From Malaya genurostris (taxonomy: Eukaryota > Arthropoda > Insecta > Diptera > Culicidae), in assembly GCF_030247185.1 (NCBI RefSeq), contig NC_080572.1:189753800-189817799 (forward strand): a stretch of 64,000 nucleotides of DNA. The letters run 5' to 3'. The position numbers and the translations under genes are program-made. Shown here in pieces: positions 54,681 through 64,000 of this stretch; position 1 is the first letter of the stretch, and the number at the start of each line of letters is the position of its first letter. Below the pieces are notes generated by a model. The model had not been told where the DNA came from. It saw only the letters and a program-made list of their open reading frames with translations, and made no database searches.

Positions 54681-55744
54681 GAATGATAAGTAACAAAAAG
54701 GCATAGTCGTGAATGAATCTCGACGTCTCTGCTGAGTGCACTCATATGATTGTTTGCTTGTTCGGATTGAATGTTCATGTGCCCAGGTAACCAATAAGCA
54801 CTAATAATGGCATCAAAATTGCCTTTTATGAGCACCAAACATGCTTGTAGCTCTATATCTACAATTCAAAAGCTCATCTGTTGTAAATAAATCAGAATTC
54901 AGCTTTCAGAATGCACACCAACCATAAATAAGCATTATCTATGAATGGCCGTATATTTTGCCAAAATCGGCCTTATTTCAGTCTCAAGTGCGATTAAAAT
55001 GCCAATTAGCGATTATTTGCTGTCATAACGCGGCATTAGTATGTGCTCATTTGATTACCGAGGTAGTTTAACCAAGCTTTCGCGCCATGCCATTCGATTT
55101 AAATTACCACCCAGTGCATGACATGGTCTTTTACCACAAGGCAAAAATGCCGTTTAGCATCAATGTTATTCATTAACTCAATTTTACAAAGCATAGAAAC
55201 ATTTTTCCTGTTCTAGTACTGTGAGGCAAATCCACTGACACAAATACTGTTTTCTGAATTTGAATTCTGTTTTTTTTTAAGTGTGAAATAAATACTTGAG
55301 CCGCAATGAATACTGGCTTGATCGTTACTAAAAAAGTAGCTCGGAAAAGCCAAAAGGGATTCTCAGTTCTCCGATCACGTGCTCAGTTATTCGAACAACA
55401 CTTTGGTACACTTTTTGGGTGATATAGCAGTTATAACTCACATTGATTAGGCATCCTCTCGTTCGATGGATTTGGCTACTATTTATAACAATTTCACTAA
55501 CTAGACTTGCGAATATTTTGAATTTTCGCAATGCGCGAACAAAATTTTGACGCGTATTTTTCTCTTCCTTCAAATGCATTTTCTCAGATGACCTCAGAAA
55601 TAAAACATTAAGCAACTATAGAATGAGCGATGTGCATGATTTCCGTGTACAATGAAAAAAACTGTGCCTAGATGAAGTTAGCCAATTTTCTATCATACCT
55701 TACTTCCTTACTCAAATTGAGAGGATAATGAAATTGCAAACAAA
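54681..55744. other. No recognised feature
   Basis: AT-rich, short ORFs without domains. Confidence 0.45.
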
Positions 55745-56415
55745 AACTAATGCCGATTTTATAGAAAGAATATAAAATGCCGGAAAAACCAGGTTTTTAT
55801 CGAAGTCCCGGACCCCTAGTGTTACCATTCGACTCAGCTTAACGAGATCGTATAATGTCTGTGTTTGTTAGTGTGCATGTATGTTTGTGCACCTTCGTAC
55901 GCTCAATTTTTTAAAAAGATGGCTTGACCGATTACATCAATTTGAGGTTACAGTTTTAACGTGTGAAAGTAACTATTAGGTCATAACGGAAGTTGAAACA
56001 TCAAATGACTAATACTTCCAGTTTCGGGATCCAGTTTGTATAATTTTTACACACAAGGGTTCGTTTGAAAGCTATGATATAGAAGCTATAATAAGCTAAG
56101 TTCCGGGCAGTTCCGTTTCCAGAGATACAATTGAATAAAGAACGCTACCGACAAATCGTACTCTTTTATATCCGCACAATTTTCTCGATTATGCCTCAAT
56201 TGATTCCAACAAACTTGGAATCGTTTGAGAGCTACAAAGGGGTTAATGATCAAGCTGAAATATATTATAGCTGATATTACCGGTTTCGGGAATAATACTG
56301 AACCAATAACTTCCAAATTTGTTTCGAAAATTGGCTCAATGCAGAAGATGGTCGAATGACATGAAACAGTCATTATCACACCACCGGATTCGGAACAGTT
56401 TTTTTTTTTTCAATA
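55745..56415 (+). repeat. CTAGGTGG-family dispersed repeat, diverged
   Basis: ACCATTCGACTCAGCTTAAC near 55825, a broken TG tract at 55856-55890, GATGGCTTGACCGATT near 55918, and the end CACACCACCGGATTCGGAAC near 56380, then a T-run. More diverged than the other copies. Confidence 0.6.
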
Positions 56416-57261
56416 AATGCCATTTTTTTTACGTTTCCATCAACGATTCCCAGCAAACCAGCATATTCGCTCTACCATGACGCAGTCAAAGTATTGAACC
56501 AGCAAGTAAATCCCGGGTCGCACGCGCAATGAAAGTGAAAATTTCGATAAAAACATGTTTTTCTGTTGCTCGTGATTGACGAATTCCGCTCGGTTCGGTC
56601 GGACAATGTGGCGGGCGGAAAATGCCGCGAACGTACCAACCAACGCAATAGCGACCGGCACAGAATACATACGTTGGTGGTACAACACAATAAACATACA
56701 ATGCTTGGCAGGATCGGGATCGGAATCGGGTAATGACGATCACATCACCCATCTATGAATCCCGTTCGGTTCGATGACGTTGTAAACAACCGAACTTGTT
56801 ATTTTGCGTGAAATCGAGAAAAATAACCGGTCCCAAACCGGGTCATGGGAGATCTGAATAAAAACTACACATTTCGCACACGAATAGAATGTCAACAAAG
56901 TTGCTGTTGTACTATTTTCAGCTGGTAAACAAGTGATAAATTAATGTTAAAAACAGGATTACTTTTCGACCATCTTGAGATCTCTCGACATTAAACAAGA
57001 TATAACGCTGTCAGTGTTGCAAAGTTCTGTTATGCAACCATTTGAGTCATTGAAAACGGTTCACAGTGAGGTTCAAAGAATGACATACTTACCATCAATA
57101 TATTTTTTTAGGGTGTGGCAAATTTCTAACTTAATTACGATAAATGGCGCATGTGGCCGTCCAATCCAATTCGCCCAGTTTGCAGAACAGTCTGTTAAGT
57201 CTTTTCTATAAGTTACGCATTCTACGGAATTATTGTTAATATTGAAAAAAATAAGTGCATA
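56416..57261. other. Unrecognised; GC-richer block 56430-56860
   Basis: The GC-richer part carries three overlapping minus-strand frames of 72-88 codons and one plus-strand frame. None has a domain or a convincing start or splice context. It might be a regulatory or UTR segment of a host gene. Confidence 0.3.
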
Positions 57262-59510
57262 TAAAGTTATGACTTACTAAAAAACGCGTGTAATGCTTCG
57301 TAATGCCTATAACTTACTAAAAAGTAACGTATGCAACGCTTCATAAAGCCTGTAACTTATTAAAATGTAACGCATGTAACTTTTCATAACACCTGTAACT
57401 TACCAAAAAAGTAACGCATGTAACGCCCACAACTTCTTAAAAAGTAACGCATATAACGCTTATAGCTTACAAAAAATATCGCATGCAACGCTTTGTAGCG
57501 CCTACAACTTACTTAAAAAGTAACGCATGTATCGCTTCGTCACGACTATAACTTACTAAAAAGTAAAGCTTCATAGAGCCTATAACTTACTAAAATGTAA
57601 CATTTTGTAACTCCTATAACTTACTAAAAACTAATGTATGTAACGCTAACTTACTTATAATTTACAAACAATATCACATGGAACGCTTCGTAACGCTCAT
57701 AACTTATAAAAAAGTAACGCATGCGATGCTTCGTAACGAATATAACTTACTAAAAAGTAACGCATGTAACGTTTAGTAACGCCTATAACTTACTAAAAAG
57801 TAACGCATGTAACGCCCATAACTTATAAAAAGTAACGCATGTAACACTTCGTAACACCTATAACCTACAAAAAAGAAACCCATGTAATGCTTCATATTGC
57901 CAATAACTAAGAGTAACGCATGTAACGCTTCGTAACGCCTATTATTCACGAGAAAGTAACGCATGTAATGCTTCGTAACGCCTATTACTTATCAGAAAAT
58001 AACGTATTCAATGCTTCGTAACGCCTAAAACTCACTGAAAAGTAGCGCATGTAACGCCTCGTAACGACTATAACTTACTAGAAAGTAACTCATGTAACGC
58101 TTCGTAACGCCTGTAACTTATAAAAAAATGTAACGAATGTAACGCTTTGTAACGCTTCATCAAGGCTATAACTTAAAAAAATATAACGCATGTAACACTT
58201 TGTAACGCCTATAACTTACTAAAAAGTAATGCATGTAACGCTAACTTACTATAAAGTATCGCTTACAACGCTTCATAAAGCCTATAACTTACTAAAATGT
58301 AACGCATGTAAAACTTTGTAACACCTATCACTTACTAAAAAAGTAACGCATATAACGCTTCGTAACGCCCATAACATAAAAAAGTAACGCATGTAACGGC
58401 CATAACCTATAAAAAAGTAAAGCATGTAACGCTTCGTATTGCCAATAACTTACTAGAAGTAACGCATGTAACGCTTCGTAACGCCTATTATTCACTAGAA
58501 AGTAAGGCATGTAACGGTTCGTAACGCCTACAACTCACTAAAGAGTAACGCATGTAACGCTTCGTAACGCCTATTATTTACTAGAAAGTAACGTGTTCGT
58601 AACGTTTATAATTCAACACAAAAGTAACGCATGTAACACTTTGTAACGCCTATGATTTATCAGAAAATAACGCATGTAATGCTTCGTAACGCCTATAACT
58701 CACTAAAAAGTAACGCATGTAATGCTTCGTAACGACTATAACTTACTAGAAAGTAACGCATGTAACGCTTCGTAACGCCTATTACTTACTAGAAAGTAAC
58801 GTGTGTAACAGCTCGTAACGCTTATATCTCAATACAAAAGTATCGCATGTAACGCATGTAACACTTCATAACGCCTATGACTTATCAGAAAATAACGCAT
58901 CTAATTCTTCGTGACGGCTATAACATACTAAAAAGTAACGCATGTAACGCAATTAACTCACCTAAAAATAACGCATGTAATGGTTCGTAACGCCTATAAC
59001 TTACTAGAAAATAACACATGTAACGCTTCGTAACGCCTATTTGTTAAAAGGAAGTACCGCATGTAACGCTTCGTAACGCCTATAGCTTACTGAAAAAGTA
59101 ACGAATGCTATGCTTCGTAATGCCTATAACTTATAAAAAAAGTAACACATGTAACGCTTTTGTACGCCCATGAACTACTGAAAGTAATGTATACTATACG
59201 CCTATACTTTCAAAAAAGAAAGACATGTAAGGCTTCGTAACGCCTATAAATTGAAAGAAAGTAACGCATGCAACGCTTCGTAATGCTTATTAGTTATTAA
59301 GAAGTTATGCATGTTACGCTTCGTAACGCCCGTAACTTACATGAAAGTAACGCACGTAACGTTTTGTTATACTCATGACTTACAAAAAAGTAACGCATGT
59401 AGTGCTTCGTAACGCCTATAACTCACTTAAAAGTAACGTTACATGCGTTACTTCCTAAGGCCTGAAACTTAATAGAAAATAATACATGTAATGCTTCGTA
59501 ACGCCTAGTA
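57262..59510 (+). repeat. Satellite-like array, unit about 43 bp, about 52 copies
   Basis: Unit approximately GTAACGCATGTAACGCTTCG plus TAACGCCTATAACTTACTAAAAA. Units vary by substitutions, by loss of the TTCGTAACGCC part and by indels, so periodicity is imperfect. TAACGC recurs two to three times per unit, suggesting growth from a shorter motif. ORFs across it (RYFLVN..YEALHALL) are artefacts. Confidence 0.92.
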
Positions 59511-59999
59511 GCAAAATCATCCTGAGAAGGGGAGGTGTTAAAACTCATCATAAACTTATAGATTAAACGCATCTATAGATGAAGTCGAGTATACTAAAAT
59601 TACTTAAATTTGATTATGTTCGCATCTTTACAATGAAATAAAATATTTTATATACGTAAAGTCCAAAAACCTCACATACATCAGACATACATTCGTTAAT
59701 TAAACCCTTGGATACATCCCATATAAGTGGTCACTAAACGTTCGGCACCACACTGTACTTGTCAAACTCAAGTTAGCCGACGCAGATACCGATTAGTCAT
59801 CTGTATTTGCGCTGTAAAAAGTGTGAAAAAATAGGTTAACTTTCTTTCTTTATCGCAATACGCATCATGTTGAAAAATAAAACTCCCTCAATATGTAATG
59901 ATATATCGGTACTGTTTTTCTGGCGTTAACTAAACCAATGCCAATATATTTGGTTATTTTGAGAATACTGTATATGTTAGACATAATTTTATTTTCATT
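59511..59999. other. No recognised feature
   Basis: AT-rich spacer between the satellite and the next dispersed repeat. Confidence 0.45.
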
Positions 60000-61110
60000 A
60001 GGGTTGAGGTACACAGTTATAATATTTATAAAATAATCGTGATCTGATTCAACATTACTCCACCGATTTTCTTCAACTTAAATTCAAATTAAATGCCATG
60101 TAGTCCCATAGCCTGCTTTCATCTGGAACCGACTTCTGGTTCCGGAGTAACGGTGTAAAATGTGCAAAGAGAACTAATAAAGTGCACTCGATTTTCTCAT
60201 AGACCGCTCATTCAATTTTCACAACCTCAAGTTCAAATGAAAACAATCCCATAGGGCCTTATCAACTTTCATCCGGATATGACTTTCGATTCCGGAATTA
60301 AGTATAAAAATTTCATGACACGAAAAAATCAAGCAAAATATCTTCAACAAACCGTATAATACCTCCATTGAACAGGTTCGGTTAGTTGAAGGTCCAAATA
60401 CATTGATTTTTAGTATACTATTATCTTCGTTTCAGGATTCGGAAGTACCAAAAACAGTGAGCGCCCGAAATCACTCCATTTTCTCAGAAAAGGCAGAACT
60501 GATGTTCATAAACTTAGATTCAAATTATAGGTATTATGTTCCCATAAGCAAGTGCAGAATTTTGTCTTGATCTGATTTCCGCTTCCGGAATTATAAGGTT
60601 AAGTGTGCATAAAATTGCAACCCGTCATTTAGAGCGATAATGCAAACAAAAGGAGAGATTCTTCTAAATTTGTCTAGAAATCATTTCACCCGATTTCAGC
60701 TATACCGATTCCCAGTTCCCAGTTTCGGGCGTATCTAAAATTAATAACGCCAAGTAGAACGCAAATACATTGATCTGGAAAAGGTAGAATTCCTTTAAGC
60801 TTAACTCAAAACTCAACTTAAAGCTCTTTATAAATTGAATAGGTTATGCTAGTGTATGCTCTAACAAGCTGTTTTGTTCTTACTTATACCATATTATTGA
60901 ATCTCATCCCGAACCGACTTCCGGTTCCTGAGTTACATGATAATATGTGAAAATTTAAGAAAAAATGTGCACTCAATTCTCTCTAAAACCGTTTAACCGA
61001 TTTTCCCAAACTAAGATTGAAATGAAAGGTCTTATAGTTTTCTAAAAATTTTTAGAAGATTTTATCTGAATCCAATTTCCGGTTCCGGAACTAAAACGTG
61101 ACATGTAGAG
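60000..61110 (+). repeat. CTAGGTGG-family dispersed repeats, concatenated and partial
   Basis: Three or more blocks with CGACTTC(T/C)GGTTCCGGA near 60128, 60905 and 61073, and TTCAAAT- and CACTC(G/A)ATTTTCTC-like motifs between. Unit borders are blurred, so one interval is given. Confidence 0.6.
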
Positions 61111-61147
61111 AATTACCAGTATTTTTACGTATTTTTTACGAACGATG

Positions 61148-61301
61148 TAGAGATGGTCGGGTATACAAATTCTTATACCCGAACCCGACCCGTACCCGAG
61201 TGATCAGCAAAAAAATTTACCCGTACCCGATAAAATATTTTAAAAATTACCCGTACCCGACTTGTTCTCGATCAATAATAAAAAAAATTACCCGTACCCG
61301 A
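61148..61301 (+). repeat. Iterated TTACCCGTACCCGA motif
   Basis: TTACCCGTACCCGA at 61217-61230, 61247-61260 and 61288-61301, with related ACCCGAACCCGACCC at about 61178. It begins TAGAGATGGTCGGGTA, like the end of some hAT elements, but no opposite end was found. Confidence 0.5.
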
Positions 61302-61479
61302 TCGAAAATAAAAATTTTAACCCTTCCTGACCAAAGAGCCGTCGATCACAAACAGGAACAAATCACATGAAACTAACTGATTATTTCTTCTAGTTTGCAG
61401 AGCTTGTTAATTTGTGGATATGAAAACCTTACTTGGCACTACTAGTCCCCCCTTTTCCTGTTCCGAAAGCACCGAAAGT

Positions 61480-62945
61480 TCTGAAGAAAAGCTCCAAACA
61501 TAGAACTCAATTCGATTTCTGAGCGATGCTTGAACCGATTTCCCAAAATCTTAACCTGAATCAAAACTCACGTTGTTTTTAAAGCTACTGTAAATTTCAT
61601 CCAGATCCAATTTCCGGTTTCGCAATTACAGGTCAATGAGTGTCAAAGTTTTCAGACCGCCATATAGAATGACAATATATACAACACCGGTACGTGCAAC
61701 GTGGAATAAGAGAAAATTGACTGTGCTGCGGTAGATAAAAATTTTAGTTACTTTATTATAAGTGCGATCGAAAGAATGACAGAATGTCAATGAATTGAAT
61801 TTTATTTTTAAATATGCAATTCTCACAGCCGGTAGTGCGATATGTGTGCGATTTTCTCAGTGATGGTTGAACCGATTTTCACAAACTCAGATTCAAATGA
61901 AAGGTCTTATGGTCCATATGATGCTATTGAATTTTATTCCGATCAGACTTCCGGTTCCGGAATTACAGGGTGATATGCACCAAAAAATGAAAATGAATGT
62001 CACTCACTTTTCTCAGAGATGGCGTGACCGATTTTCACAAAATTAGATTCAAACGAATGGTCTTATAGTCGTAGATCGCTTTATCTTTATCCGATTTCCG
62101 GTTCCGAAATTACAAGGCAATATGTGCAAATATGAGAAAATGCGCATTCAATTTATTCGGAAATTTCTCAGCCGATTTTCAACAAACTAAGATGCAAACG
62201 AAAGGTCTTGACATTCTTCAAAACGTCTTCGAAAAGTTGATCCAGATCCGACTTTCGGTTTTGGGATTACAGTGAGATTAGTCAAAATTTTCAATTTCAT
62301 GAGGATTTTTTCTCAATCGATGGCGAATCGAGGTGCACTTTTTTTATAAAATTTACTGGTAAATTCATCAAGTTGGTAGATCTTGTTAGTTGGTGGATAT
62401 ATAAATCTGTTTTGAGACTACTAGTACCCGGTTTCCGCTTCCGAACGCACCGGTAATAGTGAAGCAAAGCTAAAAAAAACGGATTTCTCAGCAACGGTTA
62501 AATCGATTTTTACAAATCATGATTCAAATTAAAGCTCTAATTGTTTCAAAAGATACTTTGGAATTTCATCCAGATCCGACTTCCGGTTCCGAAATTATAG
62601 GGCAATTAGTATCAAAACTTTCAAACTGTCTTACAAAATGATGCAAAATCGGTACGTGCTGGTACGGAAGAAGCAAAAAACGCACCCGCCTAGCACACAG
62701 CGAACTTTGTTAAATTTTGTATAGCGGTCAGGGTTGCCACATTTAAATCTTTATTAACTTGACATAACTGTTTACAAATTCAAAAGGTGATTATAGTTTA
62801 TACCGAAGGAAGTTTTTGATGTTATTCAAGTTGCAAAAAAAGAAACTTGACAGAATCTTCTAGTGATGTTTTTGAAAATAAAAGTAAAATGAGAAAGGCA
62901 TCATTACACCACTAGGTGGATTAAAAACAGGTTTTTATAAGACAT
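61480..62945 (+). repeat. CTAGGTGG-family dispersed repeats, concatenated
   Basis: Repeated blocks of TGGTTGAACCGATTTTCAC, TTCAAATGAAAGGTCTTA and GACTTCCGGTTCCG(G/A)AATTA near 61865-61965, 62020-62110, 62165-62270 and 62480-62600. It finishes with GAGAAAGGCATCATTACACC and CTAGGTGGATTAAAAACAGG at about 62890-62934, the best-preserved right border of the window. Confidence 0.7.
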
Positions 62946-64000
62946 CCGAATTTTAAAAACATGTGCCTTTTTATTGGGGTTTTGCCCCGCAATGCTTTGT
63001 GATATTTAGCGAAATCTTATATTAAATTGATTATATGTTTCTCATACCAATAAGGAGTACCAACCTTGAAAACAACGGGTCACATGTCTACGCTAAGTTA
63101 CTTAAACAAAATAATGCGCATCTCTCACGAATCGTTGACCTCTCGGTGTTTCGATATCTTGATAGGTTCAATGGTTCAAACTGTACTCGTGAGCGCTTCC
63201 AGAACCAAGTACTACGTATTGGAAGATGCATAAGTGGTGGAACCCTTTGTATCGGTTCTATTGAAAATCCCCCATATTCGTTAACCAACGATAAAAAAAT
63301 TAGTAATTTCGACCAACAGAAACGATAAGTCAAAACTTTTGTCTACTAAAATAAATATTTTATTAGGCCGAATATGTGTCGCAAGAATAAAAACGAAGCA
63401 CAAGTATTCTTACAATATATTTTGGCCCCAGACACTACCCCCTGGGGATTACATATAGAGAGTGTTTATATTAAGCAAAACATCTGAAAAATATTGCATG
63501 GAAATTTTTTTGCAACTCTATGTCATCATCTTCAACAAATCATCTAGCCACAGCGCGTGTTTACTTTTGCCCATTCCGCATTCCATCATCTTTTCTTGCT
63601 TTGCTCGCGGAAAAACACTTTTCACAATTTTCTTCGCATGTCCCGAACTCTTTCCGTATCGACCATGTAAATAAAATCCATTCATTTTGAAATCGCTGTC
63701 AGTAAATTTCTGCATTTTACGGCAGAGACAACGGTCAAGTTCAAGAAAATCAACAAACCGCACAAATAAAACTAGATCACCGATCATCAGCAGTCGGTTG
63801 AATGTGGGTTGGTTAGTCACTTGTTTGTTTTTGCCGATGTTTCGTAACGAATTTTTTTTTCTTGGCACACTTTTGCAACCAATTATTTCAGAAAATCAAA
63901 ACAAATGTACCAATCTGGCGACCAGCTGCTAGCATTCCGATCGACACATCCGACCAAAAACAACTTCATCAGTCATCGGAGACAGGCCAATCTGCCAGGT
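62946..64000. other. No recognised feature
   Basis: Two open frames of about 100 codons (63035-63328 plus, 63868-63518 minus) show no domain. The minus one has its first ATG near 63787 (about 89 codons, Lys-rich, with HGRYGKSSGHAKK). It could be an exon or chance, and I do not call it. Confidence 0.35.

Noticed and set aside
57773..58510. Minus-strand ORFs with RYFLVN/ALHALL repeats
   Set aside because: They read through the 43-bp satellite.
63518..63868. Minus-strand ORF of 116 codons
   Set aside because: The listed start is not ATG and no family was recognised; it may be an exon but cannot be supported from sequence alone.
1..64000. CRISPR arrays, bacterial operons, rRNA or endogenous viral genes
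   Set aside because: Tandem repeats here lack unique spacers; reverse transcriptases belong to LINEs (with endonuclease, no integrase or protease); no viral capsid, glycoprotein or polymerase signature was recognised.

Overview
The window is eukaryotic, AT-rich and almost entirely repetitive. The mix of elements points to a mosquito, most likely a culicine of Aedes type: two I-clade LINEs of the MosquI kind, an ITmD37E transposon (a DD37E lineage described from mosquitoes), CR1-like LINEs with (AAAT)n tails, a tRNA-derived SINE, and a dispersed repeat with an embedded TG microsatellite. The species is an inference. No bacterial, rRNA, CRISPR or recognisable viral sequence was seen.

Layout. 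1-5764: I-clade LINE copy A (+), ORF1 and ORF2 both open, 5' end at or beyond the window edge. 5768-6960: a SINE-like repeat and a copy of the dispersed repeat (here called the CTAGGTGG family). 7.7-12.2 kb: a decayed CR1-like LINE whose ORF1 has a PHD-type zinc finger. 12.9-13.2 kb: the best candidate host exon (-), ending in a consensus splice donor. 14.1-15.3 kb: ITmD37E copy. 16326-22463: I-clade LINE copy B (-), full length, both ORFs open, flanked by a perfect 15-bp target-site duplication. 23.4-24.1 kb: foldback element. 24.4-25.9 kb: truncated CR1-like LINE. 25.9-26.9 kb: SINE and MITE. 27.1-27.5 kb: candidate first exons with splice donors on both strands. 28.4-44.2 kb: five mariner/Tc1-type transposons of different lineages, one foldback and one split by another repeat. 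40068-42421: about 294 copies of an octamer with no stop codon in any of six frames. 46.4-51.3 kb: a 4.9-kb element with terminal inverted repeats that itself holds at least three younger insertions. 57.3-59.5 kb: a satellite of roughly 43-bp units. 60.0-62.9 kb: more CTAGGTGG repeats. The rest is AT-rich DNA without recognised content.

How it works together. Both I-clade LINEs carry an RNA-binding ORF1 and an endonuclease/reverse transcriptase/RNase H ORF2 linked by the same 8-base stop-start overlap. Copy B keeps all structural marks of a recent, possibly competent insertion. The transposase genes are all broken. Host coding capacity that can be supported is limited to one clear exon and one or two possible first exons, so the region reads as intergenic or intronic DNA of a large, transposon-inflated genome.
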